64,000 nt of DNA from Pseudomaricurvus hydrocarbonicus (GTDB lineage: Bacteria > Pseudomonadota > Gammaproteobacteria > Pseudomonadales > Cellvibrionaceae). Position numbers and translations under genes: made by a program. Positions 43,916 through 53,471 of this stretch are shown here, piece by piece. The stretch is taken from positions 62,001 through 126,000 of the forward strand of contig NZ_JAAONZ010000011.1 in NCBI RefSeq assembly GCF_011602365.1, given 5' to 3'. Within the stretch, counting starts at the first letter, position 1; each line of letters begins with the position of its first letter. Below the pieces are notes generated by a model. It was not told the DNA's origin, searched no databases, and was given only the letters and a program-made list of their open reading frames with translations.

Positions 43916-45473
43916 CCCTACCCGCCGCTATACGCCCTGGCATACCATTCACGCCACCGCCAGGGTGTGTTCCAGCCCCTCCCAAAAACAGCCCCGCAAC
44001 TGGTAAAGTGTCACCGCCTAAACCCGCAGCCGGCCGCATACCCGATGACCGAGTAGTGCTGGTATCAATATGCACGACACAACCATTGTGGACATTCAGG
44101 CGAGCCTCCCAGTCCCGGGCAACTTCCATTTGACGACCAATTTCAAAATCCTTCAGCCCTCCCATGTACTCTGCAGCCCAGTCAATAACCTGTTGTCCCA
44201 CCTGGTCACGCACATTATCCCAACCTTCATTATGGTCCACAGGCATGGCAACCGGGTAAAGATAGGCTACATCCTGACCAATGGGAGCCTGCCCTGGGTC
44301 TGCCGCAGAAGGCACACACATCCACAAATAAGGCATTTTGGATACTTCACCGCGCGCAGCGCATTTAAAGTTATCCAGAACCGCCTCAGTAGTCCCTATT
44401 AGCAAAACACACTTACGCAAACTCAAACCATCTGGTCGCATTGATTCAATTCGACGATAATTGACCTGGTCATTCAAAGCCAAGTCCACCTTAATGGGGG
44501 AACCTCCATGAGCATTTGCAGGAGCCATCGCCACCCGCGTCAGTGTGGTTCGATCCAGCTCACCTTCAGTGACCATTTCCAATGCCTGTTTGGGGTGAAT
44601 TGATGCCACCACGGCCTTAACCTGAATAACTCTGCCATCCTTTAAACGAACAGCTGAAACTTGTCTGTTGCTGGAGACGATTTCTGCAACAGGTGCATTG
44701 AGGATAACTTCACCACCCAGCTGCTGAAGCCTGGCAGAAAGCGCATCAGAAATAGTTTGCATGCCACCAATGGCACGACCAACCCCGTACTTATGCAGAA
44801 AGCCCAGTAATGCAAAATAAACACCTGTAGCTTCATTGGTGATTGGGCCCGCGGCCCCTAACAAACAGCAAAGTGCAGACTGTACTATTGGGTGCTCAAA
44901 CCGCTCCATGATAGAGGTATAAGCTGGACTACCAATCAACGCCATGATCTCTGGTTTGATACGGAAGTTTTTTATCAGTGTTTTCAGTGCGTTGAGCTTC
45001 GCTCCAAAATTTAGCTGGGAAGGATCAACCCTCATCATGGGCACAGCCATATCGATGAAAGCATAAATAACTTTCATCAGCTTAAGAAACTCATCGGCGT
45101 CATGCTGTGAATAGCGAGCGATTTCACGAGCGGTATCTTCTGGGTCGCGGAAAATCACTAACGAATTACCATCGGGGTGGCAATAAACATAACCTGGACT
45201 AAGTTCTTCCTGACGAAAACCAAGACTGTGGAGATCCAGCTCGTCCGGTACCAGAGGGTGTACTCGCAACGACATTAGATCAAGTGAACATGGGTGGATT
45301 GTGTGGTTGGGAGCTTCTTCAATCAAGGGGCCTGAAACACACATACCACCTACGCTATCAAGTGCTTCGATAACAACGACCTTCTTGCCGGCTTTCGCCA
45401 GATAACAAGCAGCTGTCAATCCATTATGTCCGCCGCCAACGACAGCGACATCGTATTCAGAAACTGATGACAT
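43896..45473 (-). CDS. PYROXD2/CrtI-like FAD-dependent oxidoreductase
   Basis: 525 residues. It has an N-terminal FAD motif (YDVAVVGGGHNGLTAACYLA, 7-26) followed by VIEALDSVGGMC, and a C-terminal FAD-contact segment (GLFLGGAGTHPGGGVNGMPG). It belongs to the phytoene-desaturase-like amine-oxidase superfamily, whose PYROXD2-type members are common in proteobacterial catabolic islands. It probably desaturates or isomerises a hydrophobic substrate; the exact reaction is unknown. Its start is preceded by an in-frame CAGGA and, 80 bp further up, by the best palindromic operator in the window. Confidence 0.84.
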   Translation of the reverse strand: MSSVSEYDVAVVGGGHNGLTAACYLAKAGKKVVVIEALDSVGGMCVSGPLIEEAPNHTIHPCSLDLMSLRVHPLVPDELDLHSLGFRQEELSPGYVYCHPDGNSLVIFRDPEDTAREIARYSQHDADEFLKLMKVIYAFIDMAVPMMRVDPSQLNFGAKLNALKTLIKNFRIKPEIMALIGSPAYTSIMERFEHPIVQSALCCLLGAAGPITNEATGVYFALLGFLHKYGVGRAIGGMQTISDALSARLQQLGGEVILNAPVAEIVSSNRQVSAVRLKDGRVIQVKAVVASIHPKQALEMVTEGELDRTTLTRVAMAPANAHGGSPIKVDLALNDQVNYRRIESMRPDGLSLRKCVLLIGTTEAVLDNFKCAARGEVSKMPYLWMCVPSAADPGQAPIGQDVAYLYPVAMPVDHNEGWDNVRDQVGQQVIDWAAEYMGGLKDFEIGRQMEVARDWEARLNVHNGCVVHIDTSTTRSSGMRPAAGLGGDTLPVAGLFLGGAGTHPGGGVNGMPGRIAAGRVKRYLR

Positions 45474-45552
45474 GTTACTGGTCCTGATAATTATTATTAA
45501 GATAATGTGAATCAGAATTTAAACACGTTTGGAGAACAGTCGCTGCAGAGAG

Positions 45553-45571
45553 GTTTTACCTATGGTAAAAC
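45553..45571. promoter_or_regulatory. Candidate 19-bp operator, site H (perfect palindrome)
   Basis: Reads GTTTTAC-CTATG-GTAAAAC, a perfect inverted repeat (8-bp arms around TAT) that matches the consensus at all 14 half-site positions. It lies 80 bp upstream of the flavoprotein start codon. Confidence 0.6.
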
Positions 45572-45597
45572 AGACCATTTATGAACTTTTACAAGAC

Positions 45598-46251
45598 CTA
45601 ATCTCTGGATTTAACCAGCGCCATTAGCAGTCGGCGGATTCGACTGGGCAGAGCCTTCCGAGCCTGTTTCGTGGATGGCACCAGCTGCTCGCTCAGGATA
45701 TAGCGAATCAGCAGCTCACAAACCAGTTCACGGTCAATTTTAATGTTCGCACGTTCGTCCCATGCATCAAAGACAATAGCCAATTCATTTTGAAATCGAG
45801 ACACCGAGTCGTGAAAAATACGATGAAGCCATCCGATGGCGTAATCAGGTGCGACCATTAACAGCTTGCGAGCCTGTCCAACCTGGAGGTAGTTATCCAT
45901 ATAGCGAATCAACGCATCAAAGCGATCATCTGGATCTTTGTAGGGATCCAGCGCCTCAAACAAAGACTCATGAAAGCGATCGCGCTTATGCCTTGAGAAG
46001 GCCTCTAGTAACTCATCCTGTGATGAGAAATAACGATAGAATGTACCGCGAGAAATACCAGCCTGATTACAGACATCCAAGATCGAGACGCGCTCAACTC
46101 CCGACTCCAGAATCACGACCTCGGCAGCTGCCAAAATTGTCTGTATTGTATGTTCCGAGCGTTTATTACGACGTCTGACAGGTGTAGTGATCAAAGTTGC
46201 TCCAGTCACCGCAAATTTGCTCCTAAATGATGGCCAAAATTGAATTCCCAC
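45598..46251 (-). CDS. TetR-family transcriptional regulator
   Basis: 217 residues from a GTG start; the true start is uncertain because no ATG lies in the leader and TTG/GTG codons further in have better GGAG spacing. The helix-turn-helix is TIQTILAAAEVVILESGVER, VSILDVCNQAGISRGTFYRY, FSSQDELL. The rest is a variable helical ligand-binding domain. It is oriented toward the flavoprotein gene (124 bp downstream) and may regulate it or the TonB receptor. It is distinct in sequence from the TetR at 43.3 kb. Confidence 0.85.
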   Translation of the reverse strand: MGIQFWPSFRSKFAVTGATLITTPVRRRNKRSEHTIQTILAAAEVVILESGVERVSILDVCNQAGISRGTFYRYFSSQDELLEAFSRHKRDRFHESLFEALDPYKDPDDRFDALIRYMDNYLQVGQARKLLMVAPDYAIGWLHRIFHDSVSRFQNELAIVFDAWDERANIKIDRELVCELLIRYILSEQLVPSTKQARKALPSRIRRLLMALVKSRD

Positions 46252-46604
46252 TATACCAGAACCTCAGTTTTCATCAAAAGGTTATGAACAGGTATCATAT
46301 TATTGTATAAATAAGTACTGTAATTGGACCATTACAGGCGTTTTTATGACGCCTAAATCACCTTTTCTCACACAGCCCAGACACTGATACTTACAGGAAT
46401 AAGCTTTGTCGCCAATTAATCTGTGCGTCAATGTCTTACAAGCTGCAAATTCCGTCAACTCTGAGCTGAATAGCACAAATAACAAAGACCTTGTGTCTGT
46501 TTGGATTTTGGAAAGGGTTTTTATTACTTTATCCTCGTATTGAAATAAAAAAGGCCTCGAAAACCAATAGTTCCCGAGGCCCAAAAACTTAAAATTTTAG
46601 TTTT
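46252..46604. other. Intergenic region between TetR and TonB receptor genes
   Basis: A 353-bp stretch. It holds the terminator at 46546-46581 for the receptor gene and presumably the promoter of the TetR gene. Nothing else is recognised. Confidence 0.5.
46546..46581 (-). terminator. Rho-independent terminator of TonB receptor gene
   Basis: GGCCTCG (46553-46559) pairs with CGAGGCC (46575-46581) across a 15-nt loop. Seven A residues (T run on the minus strand) adjoin it. It lies 24 bp after the receptor stop codon. Confidence 0.85.
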
Positions 46605-48830
46605 CTAGAAGTCCATTTGAAGCTTGATACCCACACGACGCTTATAGTCATACTCAACATTATGAGCTAACAACACCCCGAAATCTGATCCCTGGGTCGA
46701 GTACCCAGACTCATAGAACGTATCAAACGCGTTTTTAACAAATAGCTGCAATGAATACATTCCATCTTTTGACTCCACACCAAGAGCTAAGTCAGCCAAA
46801 CCATAGGAGTCCTGAATAGTTTTGGGGTCATTATTGGTATTGTATTGAACTTCATCTTGCCAATGATATGCCCCCTGTAGGTATGCATTAAATGGCAAGC
46901 TCTGCAGGGCAATGTCATAACGAGCAAACAAATTAACGGCAAGGTCTGGGCTGAACGGCATGTCTTTACCAGACAGATCTTGTTGTCCTCCTACACAGCC
47001 TTGTGCAGCAGTTTGGCCAGGGTAACATTCTGCCCCGTCAAATGACTTAAAGGTAGCATCAATCGTAGCCAAATTTGCACTCAGAAAGAAATTATCCGTG
47101 GCCTGAAATGCAAGCTCGATTTCCAAGCCCTGTGTTTCCAAACTACCTGCGTTAGCCAAATAAAACTGCGGCGGTAGTTGGTTATCACTTAATGAAGCCT
47201 GAAAGTCTTCAAACTCGGTATAAAATACGTTGGCATTAAGACGTAACGCACCATCCATCCACTCGGACTTCAAACCCAGTTCGTAGTTAGTTGGGATTTC
47301 AGGCGCAACAATTGGTTCTGCTGAAGTATAACCAGAAGGCAGTGTATTGGCACCTGGCCCCTTATAACCTCTGGCAACGGAAGCATACACCATACTATCC
47401 GGAGTAAAATTATGCTCACCGATGATGCGCCATGAGACTGACTGATCATCTACCGTTGTAGATCTTTCTGGGTTTGGGAAACTTGCAGAGCCTACTAGAT
47501 TGGTAACCGATTGATTCAGGGTAACCTCTTCGTCGTTATACCGTAATCCAAGTGATAAGCGCGTAATATCACTGATATTCCATGTTGCCTGCCCAAATAG
47601 TGCCACGCTTTTACTCTCAACCGCAGAGTCGGCACTAAAACCTGAAGTGGTACTCAGTCCGGTAACCAAAGGGGTAAAGAGTTGATTTTGAGACCTTTCC
47701 AACTTGTTTTTATAAAAATACAATCCAGCAACATAGCTTACCGTTTCTTGTGACGATGTAGTCCAGCGAAGCTCCTGTGTTATTTGATTAACATCATCAT
47801 AGGCTGAATTATCAGCAAGCACTGCTACGGGCAGCCCAGTTGCCGTAATGTTTGAATAAGTCTGTGTATCTGTAAAAGAGGTAATGGATGTCAATGTGTT
47901 TTCACCAATGTCATAATTGACTTCGGCGATATAAACATCAACATCGGCAGTGTTCGGAGATCCTGTACCGGTCTCATTAATCTTTGTATTTTCTTTACCT
48001 GAAGGAATCACTGAAGCAAACGGACCCACAACTTCAATAGCAGGACGATAACAACAGCTGTAATCACGCTCATTGTGCCTGTAATTCAGCAATACACTTA
48101 ATTTATCGGTTGGTTCAAGAAGTAATTTAGCATTTGCCCCCCATTCGTTTCGATCATTGTAATCACCGGACACATCAGGATTTACATTTTCAACAATACC
48201 ATCACGCTTGTTTTCGTATAGAGAAATTCGGCCTTTTACAGTATCAGCCAAACTACCTGATACATAGGCTGAATATTTTTGTTCATTTTCTTCTGCAAAG
48301 CTAGCCAAAAATCCATAAGTTAACTCATTTGAAGGCATTGAAGTGACAACATTCAACAAACCTGCAGATGCATTTTTTCCAAACAGCATGCCTTGTGGAC
48401 CACGCAAGACTTCAACACGATCAACGTCACTAAAGTCCAAGAAACTAGCCACCAAACCACTGGCAACCACGCCATCTATAACCGTACCAACGGATTGTTC
48501 AACACCTTTACTAAATGTTGATGTTCCAACGCCACGTATTTGTACAGCTCTTTCTGAATCGCCACTGCCAGCTTGGACTGTAAAACCTGCGACTGATTTC
48601 GACAATTCTGAAACTTCATTTCGGTTTAATGCAGTTAATTGATCACCTGATACAGCCATTACCGAAATAGGGACATCTTGTAAGCTTTGCTCACGCTTTT
48701 GTGCCGTCACGATAATTTCTTCGAGTATAGCTGCTGTTGAATACATCGGCATAGTCAACGTAACTGCCGCAATGGCAGAAGCTATTGGTTTAACACGGCT
48801 TTTTGTTGATCTTGAGATAGGCTGCATCAT
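46605..48830 (-). CDS. TonB-dependent receptor
   Basis: 741 residues from the ATG at 48830 (GGAG six nt upstream). It has a signal peptide ending near MYSTAA, a TonB box (AAILEEIIVTAQKREQSLQD), a plug domain (VPISVMAVSGDQL, GVGTSTFS, LRGPQGMLFGKNASAG), a 22-strand barrel and a terminal aromatic residue (KRRVGIKLQMDF). It imports a large or hydrophobic ligand across the outer membrane using TonB energy. It belongs to the CirA/FecA-like group common in marine gammaproteobacteria and sphingomonads. Operator site J upstream links it to the island. It differs substantially from the receptor at 59.7 kb. Confidence 0.92.
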   Translation of the reverse strand: MMQPISRSTKSRVKPIASAIAAVTLTMPMYSTAAILEEIIVTAQKREQSLQDVPISVMAVSGDQLTALNRNEVSELSKSVAGFTVQAGSGDSERAVQIRGVGTSTFSKGVEQSVGTVIDGVVASGLVASFLDFSDVDRVEVLRGPQGMLFGKNASAGLLNVVTSMPSNELTYGFLASFAEENEQKYSAYVSGSLADTVKGRISLYENKRDGIVENVNPDVSGDYNDRNEWGANAKLLLEPTDKLSVLLNYRHNERDYSCCYRPAIEVVGPFASVIPSGKENTKINETGTGSPNTADVDVYIAEVNYDIGENTLTSITSFTDTQTYSNITATGLPVAVLADNSAYDDVNQITQELRWTTSSQETVSYVAGLYFYKNKLERSQNQLFTPLVTGLSTTSGFSADSAVESKSVALFGQATWNISDITRLSLGLRYNDEEVTLNQSVTNLVGSASFPNPERSTTVDDQSVSWRIIGEHNFTPDSMVYASVARGYKGPGANTLPSGYTSAEPIVAPEIPTNYELGLKSEWMDGALRLNANVFYTEFEDFQASLSDNQLPPQFYLANAGSLETQGLEIELAFQATDNFFLSANLATIDATFKSFDGAECYPGQTAAQGCVGGQQDLSGKDMPFSPDLAVNLFARYDIALQSLPFNAYLQGAYHWQDEVQYNTNNDPKTIQDSYGLADLALGVESKDGMYSLQLFVKNAFDTFYESGYSTQGSDFGVLLAHNVEYDYKRRVGIKLQMDF

Positions 48831-49149
48831 TAGGCTCTCCAACTATTATTATTTAGGAAATTGAATTTACACTATGATTTATCATTTCGCTTTTAAGTTG
48901 TTTTACTCGAGTTAAAATGGAAAATCGTAGTCATTTTAAATTCAACTTATAGATGTAAAATTAATGGTTATTTTATAATTACACGCTTAACTTTTAAAAA
49001 AGTTAGAAATATTAATCTATCAATATACAAACATGTACAGTATTAATAATCCTGAATTAGTACTTATACTGCACATGTCATCTCGAATTTATTTCATTAT
49101 TTTTCAATAAAAAACTGCCGTTATTTCCAAAAATATCGGTAAATAATCA
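48831..49149. other. AT-rich intergenic region upstream of TonB receptor
   Basis: A 319-bp, strongly AT-rich region between two minus-strand genes. It contains operator site J at 48900-48918. No coding sequence or clear terminator is seen. Confidence 0.5.
48900..48918. promoter_or_regulatory. Candidate 19-bp operator, site J
   Basis: Reads GTTTTAC-TCGAG-TTAAAAT, matching the consensus at 12 of 14 half-site positions. It lies 70 bp upstream of the TonB receptor start. Confidence 0.4.
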
Positions 49150-50274
49150 TTAAAGTGTTTTAGAAATTATGTGTTTCATAATCTCAGACGTGCCGCCATA
49201 TATCCTTGCAACTCGCGCATCAACCCAGGCACGACTGACACGATACTCGCTCATAAAACCATAACCACCATGAAGTTGGACAAATTCATCAAGCAACTTA
49301 CCCTGCATTTCAGACCCCACCAGCTTAGCCATGGCCGCTTCGTCAGAACTTAACTGCCCCGCCATCACTTTCTCCAGGCATGAGTCAACAAACGCACGCA
49401 ACATGGCCAATTGGGATTTAGCTTCAGCCAATTTGAATTTGGTATTTTGAAAATCGAATACCGTTTGTCCAAAAATTTGACGCTCTTTTACATAATCTAT
49501 GGTTTCTTCCATCATGGACTCAATCGACTGCGCAGCACGTATCGCAATAATTAGTCGTTCCCAGGCTAGCTGGTGACCGAGATAACCAAAACCCTCACCT
49601 TCCTCGCCCAGCCGGTTATTGACAGGCACACGTACTTCATCAAAGAATAGTTCTGCCGTGTCCTGCCCTTTAAGACCAATTTTGTCCAGTAATTTGCCTT
49701 TCGCAAATCCTGGCCTATCGGTTTCCACACATATTAATGTCAACTTTTTATCGGATGGGTCCAGCTTACCACCCGTCACAACCAAATCGGCATTACCACC
49801 ATTTGTTATGAATGTTTTCTGACCAGAAATAATATACTCTTCACCCTCGCGGCGGAACTGGGTACGCATGGATCGCAAATCGCTGCCGATACTCGGCTCG
49901 CTCAAACCGAGAACGCCAATAATTTCGCCAGACACCATGCCTGGAAGCCATTTCTTTTTCTGCTCCTCACTCCCGTACGCCACAATGTAGTTGGCGACAA
50001 TTTCCGAATGTGTGGTAAAACCTACCGCGGTGGCATTGACTCTGGCGAGCTCTTCAATCATGACTGCGGAATGGCCATAATCTCCACCCGGACCACCGTA
50101 TTCTTCAGAGATACTGCTACAGAGAAGCCCAGCAGATCCGGCTTTAAGCCAAACTTCTTTTGGAACTATGCCGTTTTTTTCCCATTCATCAAGATATGGG
50201 GTGATTTCTCGACTTATGAAGCGACGGGCTTGATCACGAAACATTTCGTGGTCATCTCGGAAAACTTTTCTCAT
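49150..50274 (-). CDS. Acyl-CoA dehydrogenase
   Basis: 374 residues, the normal ACAD length. FAD-binding segments include GLSEPSIGSDLRSMRTQFRR and YIISGQKTFITNGGNADLVV. LAWERLIIAIRAAQSIESM carries the glutamate position used by long-chain/isovaleryl-type enzymes, and the C-terminus has LHGGYGFMSEYRVSRAWVDA and IYGGTSEI. It introduces an alpha,beta double bond in an acyl-CoA. It is the last gene of a minus-strand group with enoyl-CoA hydratase and two further ACAD genes. GGAGG is 5 nt upstream of the ATG. Confidence 0.9.
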   Translation of the reverse strand: MRKVFRDDHEMFRDQARRFISREITPYLDEWEKNGIVPKEVWLKAGSAGLLCSSISEEYGGPGGDYGHSAVMIEELARVNATAVGFTTHSEIVANYIVAYGSEEQKKKWLPGMVSGEIIGVLGLSEPSIGSDLRSMRTQFRREGEEYIISGQKTFITNGGNADLVVTGGKLDPSDKKLTLICVETDRPGFAKGKLLDKIGLKGQDTAELFFDEVRVPVNNRLGEEGEGFGYLGHQLAWERLIIAIRAAQSIESMMEETIDYVKERQIFGQTVFDFQNTKFKLAEAKSQLAMLRAFVDSCLEKVMAGQLSSDEAAMAKLVGSEMQGKLLDEFVQLHGGYGFMSEYRVSRAWVDARVARIYGGTSEIMKHIISKTL

Positions 50275-50307
50275 AAATCCTCCAATGCTAATTCAGTGAT
50301 ATCTGAC

Positions 50308-51108
50308 TTATTTGTTATTGTAGGCCGGCTTGCGTTTCTGCAGAAAAGCTGACACCGCCTCTGAGTGATCTTCTGTATGATGTGCTATCGACTGATACGC
50401 GGCCGACATTTCCAGCAATGAATCCAGACGCATGTGCTGGCCTTCTCGCAATAGACGTTTCGTTAAGCGTAAGGAGTGGGCAGGGTTTGAAGCTATTCGC
50501 TGAGCAAGATCATATGCGGTTTGTTGCAGCTCAACTTCTGGAACCACTTCTGTTACCAGCCCCCATTCCAGTGCTTTCTCTGCGTCAATCATGTCACCGG
50601 TCAATGCCATGATGCTCGCTTTCGGCATGCCAATAACTCGAGGTAGTAACCAGGCACCACCATCTCCAGGAACGATACCCAGCTTAACAAAGCTCTCGGC
50701 AAATTTTGCCTTTTGTGACGCAATACGGATATCACACATACACGTAAGATCAAGACCAGCTCCAATCGCGTGACCATTGATTGCCGCGATAATTGGCACA
50801 TCCAGATTGTAAAGAGCCGTGGGAATTCGCTGGATGCCATTGCGATAGCTCTCACGCAATTCATAGGGACTACCACCAAATATGCCGCTGCGAGAAGCCA
50901 TATCCTTAATGTTACCCCCAGCACAGAAAGATGCTCCGGCCCCGGTGAGAATCACAACTTTAACGGAGTAATCCGTTCGTAATTCATTGCTAAGTGCAAC
51001 AAGTTCTTCAAATTGTTCAGTATCGGTAAGCGCATTCCGAGTATCAGGATCGTTCAACGTAACCTTTAGAATTGCGCCGTCACGCTCTTGCATTAGAAAT
51101 GGACTCAT
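50308..51108 (-). CDS. Enoyl-CoA hydratase/isomerase family protein
   Basis: 266 residues. Crotonase features are GAGASFCAGGNIKDMASRSG (first oxyanion segment), HAIGAGLDLTCMCDIRIASQ (second), and ESFVKLGIVPGDGGAWLLPRVIG with the acidic catalytic position. It should hydrate the double bond introduced by the neighbouring acyl-CoA dehydrogenases. Its ATG overlaps the stop of the upstream ACAD gene by 4 bp, and 33 bp separate it from the downstream ACAD, so the four genes act as one unit. Confidence 0.9.
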   Translation of the reverse strand: MSPFLMQERDGAILKVTLNDPDTRNALTDTEQFEELVALSNELRTDYSVKVVILTGAGASFCAGGNIKDMASRSGIFGGSPYELRESYRNGIQRIPTALYNLDVPIIAAINGHAIGAGLDLTCMCDIRIASQKAKFAESFVKLGIVPGDGGAWLLPRVIGMPKASIMALTGDMIDAEKALEWGLVTEVVPEVELQQTAYDLAQRIASNPAHSLRLTKRLLREGQHMRLDSLLEMSAAYQSIAHHTEDHSEAVSAFLQKRKPAYNNK

Positions 51109-52145
51109 ACGTTAAGGTCCCCTGAAGTAATTGTGGGCCAAAGCGCTTCTGAGCCCATCTCGCATATTGATTTCCCGAGAAGCTTTGACCAGTATGTCGC
51201 TGAACCATATTCACTGCGCCAGGACCATAGCCTACGGGTCAATGGGTGCAAGCTATATTCTTGGGTAAAACCAATAGCACCATGCACAGCATGAGCAGTT
51301 GAAGCTCCAACACTGGCGGCATCGGATGTACATATCTTGGCCGCCATCAACTGTAATGTCGGGAATGCAGAGCCAGACTCTTCAAAAGCGGCCTGAACTG
51401 AAACTCTCGCGGCCGCCACATTCTCAGCAACTACAGCCAGTTGGTGTTGGACAACCTGAAATTTTGTAATTGGCTTCCCGAATTGCACCCGCTCATTTCC
51501 GTATTCTGCCGAAACTCTTAGCAGCTCTTCTAAAGCACCGATTATCTGGGCCGACCGGAGCATAGCTCCGCCTTTCAGAAGAACTTGACTGTCAAGATTA
51601 GATGGCAGTGCGCTGCTATCTATCGGTAAATAATTCTCGAAGATAAAATCATCACGGGATTCACCAGCTAAGTTAGTAGATAATGAACTGGATGCCGCGG
51701 AATTTGGCTCAAGAACAACAACAACAGGGGATTCGGAGCCTACGACGGTGACCAGCTTATCCACATAACGTCCCCAAGGCACCTGCCGTACGCTACCTGA
51801 AAGGAGCTTGCCGTCCCACTGTAAACTATTCTCAGCAGCAAAAGACACTGCACAATTCAAACCTTGCAGCCCGCAGGCCCCCAGGAGCCAATTCGAAAGA
51901 ATTGACTCAGGTAAGGGTAAAGGTAAGCAAAATCGGCCACACAACTCAATGACACCATTCAGCTCCTCCCACCCAAGTCCTGTACCGCCAGACTCTTCTG
52001 GAGCTGCCGCCAAACTAAATCCTGACGATTGCAATAAGTCCCACAGAGGCTCCATCCAGCCCTGCTCTTCGCTAGCTTTCACCAAATCCAATGTCACCTG
52101 ATCAGCAAGCAATTTTTCCAACGTCGATTCGAAGATTTCTTTCAT
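51105..52145 (-). CDS. Acyl-CoA dehydrogenase-like subunit (FadE27/28-like)
   Basis: 346 residues, shorter than usual and divergent. The conserved FAD-binding centre is weak, while the C-terminal half is recognisable (VQFGKPITKFQVVQHQLAVVAENVAAARVS, then HAVHGAIGFTQEYSLHPLTRR). The usual IYEGTSEI catalytic segment is replaced by WRSEYGSATYW. In steroid catabolism such subunits pair with a catalytic ACAD as alpha2beta2 heterotetramers. Its direct neighbour at 52194-53339 is the likely partner. The stop overlaps the enoyl-CoA hydratase start by 4 bp. Confidence 0.82.
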   Translation of the reverse strand: MKEIFESTLEKLLADQVTLDLVKASEEQGWMEPLWDLLQSSGFSLAAAPEESGGTGLGWEELNGVIELCGRFCLPLPLPESILSNWLLGACGLQGLNCAVSFAAENSLQWDGKLLSGSVRQVPWGRYVDKLVTVVGSESPVVVVLEPNSAASSSLSTNLAGESRDDFIFENYLPIDSSALPSNLDSQVLLKGGAMLRSAQIIGALEELLRVSAEYGNERVQFGKPITKFQVVQHQLAVVAENVAAARVSVQAAFEESGSAFPTLQLMAAKICTSDAASVGASTAHAVHGAIGFTQEYSLHPLTRRLWSWRSEYGSATYWSKLLGKSICEMGSEALWPTITSGDLNV

Positions 52146-52193
52146 GCGTAAAACCAGCCTTGTTTATCTTTCTTCATATAAAGCTACAAGCAC

Positions 52194-53339
52194 TCAGCGC
52201 AGGCCAAGACCACGAGCTATAATTCCGCGCAAAATCTCTCTGGTTCCACCGCGTAACGAAAAAGAGGGGGCTTGTTGTGTCAAATAAGCCAGAACTTTGC
52301 TGTAGTCGTTACCACCCTGGGTAGAGGGTAAGGTTTCCAGTATCGACTGAGCAATTTCTGGTATTTCTTGTTCAAAGCCCACACCAAAATCTTTAACACA
52401 CGATGCAGACCAGGCAGGGTTGGCTCCAGCATTGAGCTGTCTCGTTACCGACAAAGACATATTTCGTAATGTAAGCAGACGAGCAGTCAGCCGGCCTATT
52501 TCCTTCGCTTGATAAGCGTCGGGATATTGACCGACTTCATCAATCATGACTTTCAATAACGCCATTGAGCTCAGGAAACGTTCTGGGCCACTGCGCTCAA
52601 AGGCCAGCTCAGCGGTAACCTGATGCCAACCTTGACCCTCAGATCCCGCTAGGGCCTCGTCAGGCAACTCAACATTATCAAAGAATACTTCATTAAAGTG
52701 CTCCGCCCCGGTTAGATCTTTAATAGGGCGAACCTCAACACCAGGTAACGAAAGATCGATGATGAACTGAGACATTCCGCCATGGCGACTTTCAGACTCA
52801 CTGGTTCTAACCAAAGCAATCATATAATGTGAATGGTGCGCATTGGTGGTCCAAACCTTTTGTCCATTTAACACCCACTTGTCACCAACTTTTTTGGCGT
52901 TGGAACGTATCGATGCCAAGTCAGACCCTGAATTTGGTTCACTCATGCCGATGCAAAAATAACTTTCACCGCGACATATTGCAGGGAGATAGGACTCTTT
53001 CTGCTCTTCTGTTCCATAGCGCAAGATCAAAGGGCCACTTTGGCGATCCGCAAACCAGTGCGCAGACACCGGAGCACCCGCTGCAAGCAACTCTTCAATA
53101 ACCACATATCGAGAAAATGCATCGGCATCAGAACCACCGTACTTTTTCGGCAGAGCCATGCCAATCCAGCCTCGCGCACCAAGCTTTTGGCTAAATTTAG
53201 CGTCGAAGCCCATCCATGAATCCGCTCGCACAAGTGCTGAGCAGTGTTTTAATTCTTCTTTAAGAAAAGCTCGAACCTCTGACCGCAACCTCTCGGCTGC
53301 AGGGGGAACTCGACAATAACTAAATTCGTTTATGGACAT
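52194..53339 (-). CDS. Acyl-CoA dehydrogenase (FadE26-like, probable catalytic subunit)
   Basis: 381 residues. It has the segments GMSEPNSGSDLASIRSNAKK and WVLNGQKVWTTNAHHSHYMIAL, ELAFERSGPERF with the candidate catalytic glutamate, and a C-terminal SLRGGTREILRGIIARGLGL that lacks the usual YEGT glutamate. This pattern resembles the FadE26-type half of heterotetrameric steroid ACADs, which fits the smaller divergent ACAD gene 48 bp downstream. It is the first of four linked CoA-oxidation genes on the minus strand. No operator was seen upstream. Confidence 0.88.
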   Translation of the reverse strand: MSINEFSYCRVPPAAERLRSEVRAFLKEELKHCSALVRADSWMGFDAKFSQKLGARGWIGMALPKKYGGSDADAFSRYVVIEELLAAGAPVSAHWFADRQSGPLILRYGTEEQKESYLPAICRGESYFCIGMSEPNSGSDLASIRSNAKKVGDKWVLNGQKVWTTNAHHSHYMIALVRTSESESRHGGMSQFIIDLSLPGVEVRPIKDLTGAEHFNEVFFDNVELPDEALAGSEGQGWHQVTAELAFERSGPERFLSSMALLKVMIDEVGQYPDAYQAKEIGRLTARLLTLRNMSLSVTRQLNAGANPAWSASCVKDFGVGFEQEIPEIAQSILETLPSTQGGNDYSKVLAYLTQQAPSFSLRGGTREILRGIIARGLGLR

Positions 53340-53471
53340 TTATAAAATCTCACCCATCGCCAATACCGGACATTCAAATATCGGTTGTTATAAAATTATA
53401 CGACGACGCTGCCGCCACACTCATTTGCAATAGTTAATTCTATTCGCATTTGCAGATGTGGCCGTCATTAT

